A DNA stretch of 64,000 bases from Shewanella phaeophyticola (GTDB lineage: Bacteria > Pseudomonadota > Gammaproteobacteria > Enterobacterales > Shewanellaceae): positions 4,030,001 to 4,094,000 of the forward strand of contig NZ_JAODOQ010000001.1 of assembly GCF_025398315.1 (NCBI RefSeq), written 5' to 3'. The notes below the pieces were generated by a model. That model had not been told where the DNA came from. It saw nothing but the letters and a program-made list of their open reading frames with translations, and did no database searches. Both the position numbers and the translations under genes were made by a program. This document shows positions 43,789 through 53,303 of this stretch, piece by piece (positions within the stretch are counted from its first letter, which is position 1; each line of letters begins with the position of its first letter).

Positions 43789-44145
43789 TTACTTTCTGAT
43801 TGGTTTACGTGGACCTTTACGCGTACGCGCATTGGTCTTAGTACGTTGCCCACGAAGAGGCAGGCTACGACGATGGCGGAGACCACGATAACAACCAAGA
43901 TTCATAAGACGCTTGATGTTCATTGAAATCTCACGACGCAAGTCACCTTCTACGGTGTATTTGGCGACTTCTTCGCGTAGGATATCTATTTGAGCTTCGC
44001 TCAATTCCTTGATCTTAGCGTCTTCAGCAATTGACGTAGATGCGCAGATTGCTCTAGCGCGTGTACGACCAATACCAAAGATTGCAGTCAATGCAATGAC
44101 TGTATGCTTTTGATCAGGAATGTTAATGCCAGCGATACGAGCTAC
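43789..44145 (-). CDS. rpsM: Ribosomal protein S13, GTA at start position
   Basis: Head protein of the small subunit, contacting the P-site tRNA. The mature sequence ARIAGINIPDQKHTVIALT and C-terminal RTNARTRKGPRKP are intact (118 residues). The Shine-Dalgarno AAGGAG stands six bases before a GTA codon at 44143-44145, where E. coli has GTG. An in-frame ATG at 44172 would overrun the Shine-Dalgarno. A substitution error or a non-standard start are both possible. Confidence 0.93.
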   Translation of the reverse strand, partial: VARIAGINIPDQKHTVIALTAIFGIGRTRARAICASTSIAEDAKIKELSEAQIDILREEVAKYTVEGDLRREISMNIKRLMNLGCYRGLRHRRSLPLRGQRTKTNARTRKGPRKPIRK

Positions 44146-44263
44146 TATGCACTCCTTAAAGTTAAAGGCCATCTGCGAAAAGCCCGAAAGGATACTCGAC
44201 AGACGACAGATTTGCAAACAATATTTTTGGTCAGCCCATTATTGAGCTGACCAAACTTCTTTC
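44146..44263 (-). promoter_or_regulatory. Alpha operon leader (S4-binding pseudoknot)
   Basis: The sequence GAGTATCCT...GGGCTTTTC and AGGAGTGCATAGT right before the S13 start matches the E. coli alpha operon leader, where S4 binds a pseudoknot to block translation. A perfect hairpin TTGGTCAGC/GCTGACCAA lies at 44227-44254, between rpmJ and rpsM. Confidence 0.65.
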
Positions 44264-44377
44264 TTAGCCTTGACGCTGTTTGTGTTTTGGTTCAACACAG
44301 ATAACGCGCACAACGCCACTACGCTTGACGATCTTGCAATTACGGCAGATCTTCTTCACGGAAGCTCGAACTTTCAT
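44264..44377 (-). CDS. rpmJ: Ribosomal protein L36
   Basis: 37 residues, MKVRASVKKICRNCKIVKRS to KHKQRQG, with the zinc ligands C-X2-C...C...H (ICRNC and VICVEPKH). The zinc-binding form. 23 bases after secY. Confidence 0.97.
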   Translation of the reverse strand: MKVRASVKKICRNCKIVKRSGVVRVICVEPKHKQRQG

Positions 44378-44400
44378 TTCATCACTCCGTCAAAGTAATC

Positions 44401-45741
44401 TTATTTTCCAAAGCGATCTAAATTCGCTTTGTTAACAAGATTAGCTTTCTTCATCACAGACTCATACTGATGAGACATCATATGGGTCTGAACCTGAGCC
44501 ATGAAGTCCATGATTACGACTACAATAATTAGTAGTGAAGTACCGCCAAAATAGAACTGTACTTTCCACGCAATTAACATGAACTCCGGAATTAAGCAGA
44601 TAAAGGTAATGTATAACGCACCCGCTAAGGTTAAACGTGTCATTACTTTATCAATGTAACGCGAAGTCTGTTCTCCGGGACGGATCCCAGGAATGAATGC
44701 ACCACTCTTTTTCAAATTATCTGCTGTTTCGCGTGGGTTGAAAACCAACGCAGTATAGAAGAAGCAGAAAAAGATGATTGCTGTCGCGTACAATAATGAA
44801 TACAGCGGTTGTCCTGGTGACACAGCTAAGGCGAAATCGCTTAACCATGACATAGACTCATTTTGACCAAACCACTGAGCCAGTGTGCCTGGGAACAAAA
44901 TAATGCTGGATGCAAAAATTGGTGGAATCACACCTGCCATGTTCACTTTTAACGGTAAGTGGGTGCTTTGCGCTGCGAAAACCTTACGGCCTTGCTGACG
45001 CTTAGCGTAGTTAACGACGATACGACGTTGACCACGTTCCACAAATACCACTAAATAAGTTACTGCAAATACGATAACCGCGAGCAACAGTAGTACCAAT
45101 ACATTCATGTCACCTTGACGCGCCTGCTCGGCTGTAGAGCCGATGGCCGATGGTAAACCAGCAACAATACCTGCGAAAATTAATATCGAGATACCATTAC
45201 CTATACCACGTTCGGTAATTTGCTCACCTAGCCACATTAGGAACATTGTTCCAGTCACTAAGCTGACAACAGCAACAAAGTAGAATCCAAACCCAGGATT
45301 GGCCACAAGACCAGGCATGAGATTAGGTAAACCCGTTGCGATACCGATAGACTGCAATGTACCCAACACGAGTGTGCCGTATCTTGTATATTGACTAATC
45401 TTTTTACGTCCTGACTCGCCTTCTTTTTTCAATTCAGCAAGTGCAGGATGCACAACAGTCAATAATTGCATGATAATCGATGCCGAAATATACGGCATGA
45501 TACCTAATGCAAAGATAGAAGCACGCTCTAAAGCACCACCCGAGAACATGTTAAACATGCCCAGGATGGTATCTTTTTGCTGGGCAAATAGTTCTGCCAA
45601 TACAGCTGCGTCAATACCAGGAATTGGTACAAACGAACCGGCTCTAAAGACGATAATTGCACCAATCACGAACAGGAGACGAGTTTTCAGTTCAGATAAA
45701 CCGCCTTTCGCGCTTTTTAAATCAAGTCCTGGTTTTGCCAT
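44401..45741 (-). CDS. secY: Protein translocase subunit SecY
   Basis: Core of the Sec channel. 446 residues with ten membrane helices, GSFVPIPGID near the start, and the cytoplasmic loops ERGIGNGISILIF and NFNPRETADNLKK-like (VFNPRETADNLKKSGAF). ATG 45741 chosen because it begins MAKPGLDLKSAKGG. Between rplO and rpmJ as in the spc operon. Confidence 0.98.
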   Translation of the reverse strand: MAKPGLDLKSAKGGLSELKTRLLFVIGAIIVFRAGSFVPIPGIDAAVLAELFAQQKDTILGMFNMFSGGALERASIFALGIMPYISASIIMQLLTVVHPALAELKKEGESGRKKISQYTRYGTLVLGTLQSIGIATGLPNLMPGLVANPGFGFYFVAVVSLVTGTMFLMWLGEQITERGIGNGISILIFAGIVAGLPSAIGSTAEQARQGDMNVLVLLLLAVIVFAVTYLVVFVERGQRRIVVNYAKRQQGRKVFAAQSTHLPLKVNMAGVIPPIFASSIILFPGTLAQWFGQNESMSWLSDFALAVSPGQPLYSLLYATAIIFFCFFYTALVFNPRETADNLKKSGAFIPGIRPGEQTSRYIDKVMTRLTLAGALYITFICLIPEFMLIAWKVQFYFGGTSLLIIVVVIMDFMAQVQTHMMSHQYESVMKKANLVNKANLDRFGK

Positions 45742-45748
45742 CGACGTA

Positions 45749-46183
45749 TTATTCCTCGATCTTGCCACCGGCAGCTTCAATAGCTGCACGAGCACCTTTG
45801 GTTACCTTCAGACCTTTTACAGTCACTGGGCGGTCAATGGTACCTGAAAGAACGATTTTCGCAAACTGGATGTTGCGAGTAATAACGTTCGCATCTTTCA
45901 GTGCATTCAAATCGACAACATCACCGTTAACTTTTGCTAGTTCGAGTACACGAACTTCAGCTGTTACCAAAGCGCGACGCGAGGTAAAACCAAACTTAGG
46001 TAGACGGATCTTAAGTGGCATTTGACCACCTTCGAAGCCGACGCGAACGCCGCCGCCTGAACGAGACTTCTGACCTTTATGGCCACGACCCGCTGTCTTA
46101 CCTAAACCTGAACCAATACCACGGCCTACACGCTTAGGAGCAGATTTAGAACCTGCTGCTGGAGATAGAGTATTTAGACGCAT
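45749..46183 (-). CDS. rplO: Ribosomal protein L15
   Basis: 144 residues, MRLNTLSPAAGSKSAPKRVG start with glycine/arginine-rich GSGLGKTAGRGHKGQKSRSG. Late-assembly large-subunit protein. Confidence 0.98.
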   Translation of the reverse strand: MRLNTLSPAAGSKSAPKRVGRGIGSGLGKTAGRGHKGQKSRSGGGVRVGFEGGQMPLKIRLPKFGFTSRRALVTAEVRVLELAKVNGDVVDLNALKDANVITRNIQFAKIVLSGTIDRPVTVKGLKVTKGARAAIEAAGGKIEE

Positions 46184-46187
46184 TATC

Positions 46188-46370
46188 TTATTCCTCCACC
46201 GAAACCATGTAGTACACCTTATTGATCATACCACGTACAGAAGGAGTATCTTCTACTTCTACAGTGTGACCAATACGACGCAGACCTAAACCGGTTAGGG
46301 TAGCACGGTGTTTTGGTAAACGACCGATGCTGCTTTTAGTCTGTGTTACTTTTAAAGTTTTAGTAGCCAT
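46188..46370 (-). CDS. rpmD: Ribosomal protein L30
   Basis: 60 residues, with the family phrase KSSIGRLPKHRATLTGLGLR. Four bases separate its stop from rplO. Confidence 0.98.
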   Translation of the reverse strand: MATKTLKVTQTKSSIGRLPKHRATLTGLGLRRIGHTVEVEDTPSVRGMINKVYYMVSVEE

Positions 46371-46376
46371 GGTGCA

Positions 46377-46880
46377 TTACCCCCGAATTTCATCAACATT
46401 CAGGCCACGTTTTGCTGCGATTTGAGCTGGTGACTTCATGTGCACCAACGCATCGACAGTTGCGCGAACGATGTTGATCGGGTTAGTAGAACCGTATGCT
46501 TTTGACAGAACGTTATGAACGCCTGCAACTTCTAATACGGCACGCATTGCGCCACCGGCAATAATACCGGTACCCTCTGATGCTGGTTGCATATAAACTT
46601 TAGAACCAGTATGGCGACCTTTAACAGGGTGATGCAGAGTACCTGCATTCAACTCCACGGTTACCATATTACGACGGGCTTTTTCCATTGCTTTTTGAAT
46701 AGCAGCTGGAACTTCACGCGCTTTACCATAGCCATAGCCAATCTTACCGTTACCATCACCCACTACTGTTAGTGCTGTGAAGCTAAAGATACGACCGCCC
46801 TTAACTACTTTAGAAACACGATTAACTGCAATTAATTTTTCTTGCAGATCGTCTTTTTGCTGAGCTTCTAATTTAGCCAT
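46377..46880 (-). CDS. rpsE: Ribosomal protein S5
   Basis: 167 residues. Double-stranded RNA-binding N-terminal half (VVKGGRIFSFTALTVVGDGN) and KSYGSTNP-like C-terminal region (SKAYGSTNPINIVRATVDAL). Acts in decoding accuracy. Confidence 0.98.
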   Translation of the reverse strand: MAKLEAQQKDDLQEKLIAVNRVSKVVKGGRIFSFTALTVVGDGNGKIGYGYGKAREVPAAIQKAMEKARRNMVTVELNAGTLHHPVKGRHTGSKVYMQPASEGTGIIAGGAMRAVLEVAGVHNVLSKAYGSTNPINIVRATVDALVHMKSPAQIAAKRGLNVDEIRG

Positions 46881-46890
46881 TTATAACCCC

Positions 46891-47241
46891 TTAGAATTTC
46901 AGGCCAGCTTCACGAGCGGCATCTGCTAAAGCAGCTACACGACCGTGATACTTGAATCCAGAACGGTCGAACGCAACAACAGCTACGCCCTTCTCGATCG
47001 CACGCTCAGCAACAGTTTTACCCACTGCTTTAGCCGCATCTACGTTTCCGGTACTCTTTAGTTGCTCTTTAACTGTTTTTTCAACAGTCGACGCAGCAGC
47101 TAACACCTTAAATTCAGGACTGATCACCTGAGCATAGATGTGACGCGGTGTACGATGTACAACCAGACGATTCACGCCTAGCTCTTGGATCTTCTTACGT
47201 GCACGCAACGCGCGACGTAAGCGAGATGTTTTCTTATCCAT
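46891..47241 (-). CDS. rplR: Ribosomal protein L18
   Basis: 116 residues; 5S rRNA-binding protein with RLVVHRTPRHIYAQVI and the C-terminal FDRSGFKYHGRVAALADAAR. Confidence 0.98.
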   Translation of the reverse strand: MDKKTSRLRRALRARKKIQELGVNRLVVHRTPRHIYAQVISPEFKVLAAASTVEKTVKEQLKSTGNVDAAKAVGKTVAERAIEKGVAVVAFDRSGFKYHGRVAALADAAREAGLKF

Positions 47242-47251
47242 ATCGCGTTAC

Positions 47252-47785
47252 CTACTTCTTCTTAGCCTCTTTACGGCGTACAACTTCGTCGTCATAGCGA
47301 ACACCTTTGCCTTTATAAGGCTCTGGTGGACGGTAACCACGAATGTTGGCTGCTGTCTGACCTACTAACTGCTTATCAACGCCGGTTAGGACGATTTCAG
47401 TTTGGCTAGGACATTCTGCAGAAACGCCTGCGGGTAGTTTGTGTACTAACGGATGTGAGAAACCTAATGTTAAGTCTAAGTCACTACCAGCAATCTTTGC
47501 ACGGTAACCTACACCAACTAATTTAAGTTTTTTCACAAAACCTTGAGAAACACCAAACACCATGTTGTTTACTAATGCACGTGCAGTACCAGCCTGTGCC
47601 CAAGCGTCAACAACGCCATCAACAGGTAGGAACTTGATTTGTGCATCTTCAATAACAACATTAACCGCTTTGTTGATTACTCGAGTCAGACTTCCTTTAC
47701 CGCCTTTAACGGTCAAAGTCTGTTCGTTTTTAGTCACCTCTACGCCAGCAGGGATAGTGACTGGTGCCTTTGCAACACGAGACAT
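47252..47785 (-). CDS. rplF: Ribosomal protein L6
   Basis: 177 residues; two similar domains, with LKLVGVGYRA and the C-terminal signature RPPEPYKGKGVRY. Near the sarcin-ricin loop and factor site. Confidence 0.98.
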   Translation of the reverse strand: MSRVAKAPVTIPAGVEVTKNEQTLTVKGGKGSLTRVINKAVNVVIEDAQIKFLPVDGVVDAWAQAGTARALVNNMVFGVSQGFVKKLKLVGVGYRAKIAGSDLDLTLGFSHPLVHKLPAGVSAECPSQTEIVLTGVDKQLVGQTAANIRGYRPPEPYKGKGVRYDDEVVRRKEAKKK

Positions 47786-47795
47786 TACTAACTCC

Positions 47796-48189
47796 TTACG
47801 CTACGTAGCAGATAACCTCACCACCCGTGCCAAATTGGCGGGCGGCACGATCAGTCATCAAGCCTTTAGAAGTGGACACAATTGCGATACCCAGACCGCC
47901 CATAACCTTTGGTAATTCGTCTTTACCTTTGTAAATACGAAGACCAGGACGGCTTACGCGCTGGATAGTCTCAACGACTGGTTTGCCTTGGAAATACTTT
48001 AATGTAATTTCTAATTCAGGCTTAGCTTCATCTGCTACGGCGTAGTCAGTAATGAAACCTTCATCTTTAAGTAATTTCGCGATTGCTACTTTTAACTTAG
48101 CTGAAGGCATCTTTACGAGATACGTGGTTAGCAGCTTGGCCGTTACGAATACGGGTTAACATATCCGCAATAGGATCTTGCATGCTCAT
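47796..48189 (-). CDS. rpsH: Ribosomal protein S8, frameshifted
   Basis: Central-domain 16S binder and, in E. coli, repressor of the spc operon. Starts MSMQDPIADMLTRIRNGQAA at 48189; one extra base near 48110 shifts the frame just before MPSAKLKVAIAKLLKDEG. Removing it gives 130 residues. The gene cannot be lost, so the shift is an artefact. Confidence 0.95.
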
Positions 48190-48213
48190 ATTAGCTTACT
48201 CCGTGACAAGTGC

Positions 48214-48519
48214 TTACCAGCTGGCCTTACGTAGACCAGGAACTTCACCGCGCATAGTTGCTTCACGTAATTTAATACGGCTTAAGCCGAATTTACGTAA
48301 AACGCCATGTGGGCGACCAGTTTGATTACAGCGATTGCGTTGACGCGATGCGCTTGAATCACGTGGTAGTGCTTGCAACTTAAGTACAGCATCCCAACGA
48401 TCTTCTTCAGAAGTCTCTGGATTGCTGATAATAGCCTTAAGTGCTAGACGCTTTTCAGCATACTTAGCTACGAGCTGTGCACGTTTTGCTTCACGTGCTT
48501 TCATAGATGTTTTAGCCAT
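48214..48519 (-). CDS. rpsN: Ribosomal protein S14
   Basis: 101 residues, the zinc-free long form: ALPRDSSASRQRNRCNQTGR without the C-X2-C pairs of the short form. C-terminus GEVPGLRKASW. Confidence 0.98.
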   Translation of the reverse strand: MAKTSMKAREAKRAQLVAKYAEKRLALKAIISNPETSEEDRWDAVLKLQALPRDSSASRQRNRCNQTGRPHGVLRKFGLSRIKLREATMRGEVPGLRKASW

Positions 48520-48529
48520 TATGCTACCC

Positions 48530-49069
48530 TTATTTCTTAAATGGGAAGTTAAAAGCGGTCAACAAAGCACGACCTTCTTCGTCATTCTTCGCAGTAGTAG
48601 TGATAACAATATCCATACCACGAATCTTATCGATTTTATCATAATCGATCTCTGGGAAGATGATCTGCTCTTTCACACCCATTGCGTAATTACCACGGCC
48701 GTCAAACGCTTTAGCGCTTAAGCCACGGAAGTCACGAATACGTGGAATTGCAATGTCAACTAGACGCTCTAAAAATTCCCACATACGCTCACCGCGTAGG
48801 GTCACTTTACAGCCAATAGGGTAGCCTTCACGGATTTTAAAACCAGCAACTGATTTACGAGCTACAGTTACAACTGGTTTTTGACCAGCGATTGCAGTCA
48901 TGTCACGAAGCGCATGCTCCATAACTTTCTTATCTGCAACAGCTTCGCCTACACCCATGTTTAGGGTGATTTTTTCAATCCGAGGGACTTGCATGACACT
49001 GCTATAACCGAACTTTTTAGCTAGTTCAGCGACTACAGTCTCTTGATATTTATCATGCAGTTTCGCCAT
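48530..49069 (-). CDS. rplE: Ribosomal protein L5
   Basis: 179 residues; contacts 5S rRNA and the P-site tRNA. VPRIEKITLNMGVGEA and the C-terminal MDIVITTTAKNDEEGRALL identify it. Confidence 0.98.
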   Translation of the reverse strand: MAKLHDKYQETVVAELAKKFGYSSVMQVPRIEKITLNMGVGEAVADKKVMEHALRDMTAIAGQKPVVTVARKSVAGFKIREGYPIGCKVTLRGERMWEFLERLVDIAIPRIRDFRGLSAKAFDGRGNYAMGVKEQIIFPEIDYDKIDKIRGMDIVITTTAKNDEEGRALLTAFNFPFKK

Positions 49070-49082
49070 CGTTTACTCCAAA

Positions 49083-49397
49083 TTACTTAACGAGTTCGCT
49101 GTTCGATTTAAAGAAACGGACTTTTTGGCCGTCTTCAAATCGGAAACCAACACGATCTGCCTTGCCTGTGGCTTGGTTAAAGATCGCAACGTTTGATGCT
49201 TGAATCGGTGCTTCTTTCTCGATAACGCCGCCAGTCACGCCCAATTGTGGGTTTGGCTTCTGGTGCTTTTTAACAAGATTGATGCCTTCAACAATTAATT
49301 TACCAGTAGGTAGAACTTGAGAAACCTTACCGCGTTTACCCTTGTCTTTACCTGCTAATACTACTACTTCGTCTTCACGACGGATTTTAGCTGCCAT
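49083..49397 (-). CDS. rplX: Ribosomal protein L24
   Basis: 104 residues with the KOW motif VVVLAGKDKGKRGKV. ATG 49397 chosen: MAAKIRREDEV is the family start and the 10-base gap to rplN fits the operon. Confidence 0.97.
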   Translation of the reverse strand: MAAKIRREDEVVVLAGKDKGKRGKVSQVLPTGKLIVEGINLVKKHQKPNPQLGVTGGVIEKEAPIQASNVAIFNQATGKADRVGFRFEDGQKVRFFKSNSELVK

Positions 49398-49407
49398 TTG
49401 AAGCTCC

Positions 49408-49776
49408 TTACAGTACTTCTGGTGCCAGCGAGACAATTTTCATGAATTTATCATTACGCAATTCACGTGTCACTGGGCTAAAGATACGAGTACCAATCGG
49501 TGCAAGGTTTGCGTTAAGCAATACCGCTGCATTCCGATCGAAGCGAATGACAGAACCGTCTGGACGACGTACGCCTTTCTTAGTACGGACTACCACCGCG
49601 TTATATACATCACCTTTCTTCGCTTTAGCGCGAGGAATTGCTTCTTTAACAGAAACTTTGATGATGTCGCCGATACCGGCATAACGACGATGAGAGCCAC
49701 CCAAGACCTTAATACACTGAACTCTGCGTGCGCCGCTGTTACATGCGACGTCTAGAGTCGATTGCATTTGGATCAT
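49408..49776 (-). CDS. rplN: Ribosomal protein L14
   Basis: 122 residues starting MIQMQSTLDVACNSGARRV. GDIIKVSVKEAIPRAKAKKG and the C-terminal LREKNFMKIVSLAPEVL-type end are present. First gene of the spc operon. Confidence 0.98.
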   Translation of the reverse strand: MIQMQSTLDVACNSGARRVQCIKVLGGSHRRYAGIGDIIKVSVKEAIPRAKAKKGDVYNAVVVRTKKGVRRPDGSVIRFDRNAAVLLNANLAPIGTRIFSPVTRELRNDKFMKIVSLAPEVL

Positions 49777-49868
49777 TTCAAGTGCTCCGCTATCGTTACT
49801 ACACAATCCCACTATGGGAGTATATTTGAACCAAATTTAAGCAATAATTTACTCAAAAATGGCGCGCA

Positions 49869-49877
49869 AGTATAACA
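49869..49877 (-). promoter_or_regulatory. spc operon extended -10 promoter candidate
   Basis: On the minus strand TGTTATACT is an extended -10 (TGN plus TATACT) about 90 bases before rplN. No -35 is needed for this class. Confidence 0.5.
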
Positions 49878-49905
49878 CCACATTTTGCGAATGCATAGCA
49901 AAAAA

Positions 49906-49936
49906 AACAAACGGCCTCAAATTCTGGAGCCGTTTA
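49906..49936 (-). terminator. Terminator/attenuator between rpsQ and rplN
   Basis: On the minus strand AAACGGC...GCCGTTT forms a stem followed by TGTTTTTTTT. It marks the S10-spc operon boundary. Confidence 0.7.
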
Positions 49937-49953
49937 CGTTATCCTAATGAATA

Positions 49954-50202
49954 TTAGGCTTTTGTTACTACTTCAGCTAGGGTCCAAGACTTAGTCTTAG
50001 ATAAAGGACGACACTGACTAATAGTCACGATGTCACCTTCATTACACTGATTAGTTTCGTCATGTGCATGGATCTTAGTTGTACGCTTAATGTACTTCCC
50101 ATAAATTGGGTGTTTCACTTGGCGTTCAATAGCAACAGTAATAGATTTTTCCATTTTGTTGCTAATAACTTTACCTTGCAAAGTACGGATTTTATCAGAC
50201 AT
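49954..50202 (-). CDS. rpsQ: Ribosomal protein S17
   Basis: 82 residues with an OB fold; GKVISNKMEKSITVAIERQV and CRPLSKTKSW. Last gene of the S10 operon; its start overlaps the rpmC stop by one base. Confidence 0.98.
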   Translation of the reverse strand: MSDKIRTLQGKVISNKMEKSITVAIERQVKHPIYGKYIKRTTKIHAHDETNQCNEGDIVTISQCRPLSKTKSWTLAEVVTKA

Positions 50203-50393
50203 TACGCACCTGCCTTAGAAGTAATAATGGTCTTAACACGTGCAATGTTACGACGCACTAGTTTCAATTGATTCGTTTGAGTCAACTGACCAGTAGCGTG
50301 TTGCATACGCAGGTTAAACTGCTCACGCAGCAGACCAAGTAGTTCAGCGTTCAATTCCTCAACGCTTTTTTCTCTTAGTTCGCTCGCTTTCAT
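50202..50393 (-). CDS. rpmC: Ribosomal protein L29
   Basis: 63 residues, helical hairpin; [19 protein letters not shown] start and [13 protein letters not shown] end. One-base overlaps with both neighbours. Confidence 0.98.
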
Positions 50394-50803
50394 TACATCA
50401 CCGTCTTAGTTACGAAGGTAGTCTTTAAAGGAAGCTTGGCAGCAGCTAGAGCAAAGGCTTCACGAGCCAACGCTTCAGGTACACCATTCATCTCATAAAG
50501 AACCTTACCAGGTTGAATCTGACATACCCAGTATTCAACGTTACCTTTACCTTTACCCATACGCACTTCAAGAGGCTTAGAGGTAATTGGCTTGTCAGGG
50601 AAAACTCGAATCCAAATTTGTCCTTGACGTTTAATATGACGTGTCATGGCACGACGTGCAGATTCAATTTGACGAGCAGTTAAACGGCCGCGGCCGACTG
50701 CTTTCAAACCGAAAGTACCAAAGCTAACTTCAGTACCGTTCGCTAGACCGCGGTTGCGGCTTGTGAACATCTTGCGAAACTTCATACGTTTAGGTTGCAG
50801 CAT
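50393..50803 (-). CDS. rplP: Ribosomal protein L16
   Basis: 136 residues; [20 protein letters not shown] start and [14 protein letters not shown] stretch ([20 protein letters not shown]). Near the A site and peptidyl transferase. Confidence 0.98.
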
Positions 50804-50814
50804 TAAAGTTTCTC

Positions 50815-51504
50815 CTATTTACCACGAGGCTTACGCTTAGGTTGCTGCTTCGGCTCTTCAATCGCTGGTACTAAACCGTCTAGAACTTCGCCTTTGAAGA
50901 TCCAAACTTTAATACCAATCACACCATATTGCGTGTGACTTTCAGCAGTTGAATAGTCGATATCAGCACGTAGAGTATGCAAAGGTACACGACCTTCACG
51001 ATACCATTCAGAACGTGCGATTTCAGCACCGCCTAAACGGCCGCTCACTTCAACTTTGATACCTTGAGCACCAATGCGCATTGCATTTTGTACCGCGCGC
51101 TTCATAGCACGACGGAACATAACACGACGCTCTAACTGCTGAGCAATAGAGTCAGCAACGAGCTTAGCGTCTAATTCAGGCTTACGGATCTCAGCGATGT
51201 TGATTTGAGCAGTCGTGCCAGTGATTTTAGACACATATGCACGTAATACTTCAACGTCTTCACCTTTCTTACCAATCACAACACCTGGACGGGCAGTGTG
51301 AATAGTAACGCGGATGCTCTTCGCTGGGCGTTCAATAACAATCTTAGATACTGATGCGGCTTTTAACTTTTCAGTTAAATATTGACGCACTTCCCAGTCG
51401 CTGTTCAGATTTTTTGCATAATCTGACTTATCTGCGTACCAGGTAGAGATCCAAGGCTTCGTGATACCCAGACGGATACCATTAGGATGTACTTTCTGTC
51501 CCAT
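50815..51504 (-). CDS. rpsC: Ribosomal protein S3
   Basis: 229 residues; MGQKVHPNGIRLGITKPW start, KH domain VIGKKGEDVEVLR and S3 C-terminal domain RVPLHTLRADIDYSTAE. Part of the mRNA entry channel. Confidence 0.98.
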   Translation of the reverse strand: MGQKVHPNGIRLGITKPWISTWYADKSDYAKNLNSDWEVRQYLTEKLKAASVSKIVIERPAKSIRVTIHTARPGVVIGKKGEDVEVLRAYVSKITGTTAQINIAEIRKPELDAKLVADSIAQQLERRVMFRRAMKRAVQNAMRIGAQGIKVEVSGRLGGAEIARSEWYREGRVPLHTLRADIDYSTAESHTQYGVIGIKVWIFKGEVLDGLVPAIEEPKQQPKRKPRGK

Positions 51505-51516
51505 TGCTCTCTTCTC

Positions 51517-51850
51517 CTAGCGATCTGATACAACCACAGTAATGTGGCTGGTACGCTTCATGATACGATCAGCGCGGCCTTTAGCACGTGGCATGATACG
51601 CTTCATTGTTGGTGCCTTCATCTACGAAGACGGCTCCAACTTTAAGCTCATCAATGTCAGCACCTTCGTTGTGTTCGGCGTTTGCGATAGCTGAGTCAAG
51701 TACTTTTTTAACTAGTACGGCGGCTTTCTTTGGGCTGAAGGTCAAAATTTCGAGTGCCTTAGAAACAGGCAGTCCACGAACTTGATCAGCAACTAGACGA
51801 GCCTTCTGCGCAGACGTACGAGCAAAACGATGTTTAGCTAAAACTTCCAT
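51517..51850 (-). CDS. rplV: Ribosomal protein L22, frameshifted
   Basis: Lines the exit tunnel; its loop is a macrolide resistance site. MEVLAKHRFARTSAQKARLV begins it; one extra base near 51625 shifts the frame at EGPTMKRIMPRAKG, with the true end SHITVVVSDR. Repaired length 110 residues. The shift is an artefact, since the gene is indispensable. Confidence 0.95.
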
Positions 51851-51865
51851 CTTATTCCTCCCGTA

Positions 51866-52144
51866 TTAACGCTTCTTCGCTTTCTTATCTGCAGCATGGC
51901 CGCGATAAGTGCGAGTTGGTGAAAATTCACCAAGCTTGTGACCGATCATTTCGTCAGTTACGAACACAGGTACGTGCTGACGACCATTATGGACAGCGAT
52001 GGTCAACCCAATCATGTTAGGGATGATCATTGAGCGACGAGACCAAGTCTTAATTGGCTTTTTGTCTCCCGCTTCCATCGCTTTCTCTACCTTCTTCAGC
52101 AAGTGCAGGTCAATGAAGGGACCTTTCTTGAGAGAACGTGGCAT
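51866..52144 (-). CDS. rpsS: Ribosomal protein S19
   Basis: 92 residues; MPRSLKKGPFIDLHLLKKVE and TWSRRSMIIPNMIG. Head protein of the small subunit. Confidence 0.98.
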   Translation of the reverse strand: MPRSLKKGPFIDLHLLKKVEKAMEAGDKKPIKTWSRRSMIIPNMIGLTIAVHNGRQHVPVFVTDEMIGHKLGEFSPTRTYRGHAADKKAKKR

Positions 52145-52158
52145 GGCGAATCCTCTTA

Positions 52159-52984
52159 CTATTTATTACGACGACGTACGATGTACTTGTCAGTGCGCTT
52201 GTTGCTACGAGTTTTATAACCCTTAGTCGGCACACCCCATGGACTCACTGGATGACGTCCACCAGAAGTACGGCCTTCACCACCACCATGTGGATGGTCT
52301 ACTGGGTTCATTGCAACACCACGTACTGTAGGGCGAATGCCTCTCCAGCGTTTAGCACCTGCTTTACCTAACTGGCGTAGCATATGCTCGGCATTACCAA
52401 CTTCACCAAATGTCGCGCGGCAATCTACTGGAACTTTACGCATTTCGCCAGAGCGAAGACGTAGAGTTGCATAAGCACCATCACGAGCAACAACTTGTAC
52501 ATAAGCACCAGCTGAACGTGCGATCTGAGCACCTTTACCAGGTTTCATCTCAACAGCGTGTACAACACTACCTACAGGAATGTTGCGTAACGGCATTGCG
52601 TTACCAGTCTTGATGTCTGCATCCAAACCAGATTTGATTGCATCGCCAGCTTTCATGCCTTTTGCAGCAAGAATATAACGACGCTCACCATCTGCATACA
52701 GTACTAACGCGATGTGCGCTGTACGGTTTGGATCGTATTCAAGACGTTCAACTTTCGCAGGGATACCATCTTTATCGCGTTTAAAGTCGATTAGACGGTA
52801 GTGCTGCTTATGTCCACCACCAACGTGGCGTACTGTGATACGGCCAGTATTGTTACGGCCACCACTTTTAGATTTTTTCGCCAACAGGCCAGCAAAAGGT
52901 TTACCCTTATGCAGAGTCCGTATTCACCACTTTAACTACGTGGCGACGACCTGGAGAGGTTGGCTTACACTTAATAACTGCCAT
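52159..52984 (-). CDS. rplB: Ribosomal protein L2, frameshifted
   Basis: Core large-subunit protein needed for subunit joining. Starts [20 protein letters not shown] at 52984; one extra base near 52912 interrupts [19 protein letters not shown]. The catalytic-core histidine region [13 protein letters not shown] is intact. Repaired length 274 residues. Confidence 0.96.
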
Positions 52985-53000
52985 GATAATTCTCCTTTGC

Positions 53001-53303
53001 TTACTCAGCGCCGCCGACGAAATCGATGTCAGCACCAGCAGCTAAAGTAACATAAGCTTTTTTCCAATCGCTACGACGACCAACACGGCCACCGGTACGT
53101 TTAGTTTTGCCTTTGTTAACTAGAGTGCGAACTGAATCTACTTCAACTTCAAATAGCTTCGCTACTGCAGCTTTGATCTCTGCTTTAGTCGCATCGATTG
53201 CTACGCGGAAAACTACAGTGTTGTTCTTCTCAGCAACGACAGTACTCTTTTCAGAGATGTGCGGAGCTAGAATCACTTTTAGCAAACGTTCTTCGCGGAT
53301 CAT
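53001..53303 (-). CDS. rplW: Ribosomal protein L23
   Basis: 100 residues; tunnel-exit docking site for trigger factor and [23 protein letters not shown] and [20 protein letters not shown]. Overlaps the rplD stop by four bases. Confidence 0.98.

Noticed and set aside
44172..44217. Longer S13 starting at an upstream ATG
   Set aside because: It would translate through the Shine-Dalgarno and the S4-binding leader, and the extra residues are not part of S13.
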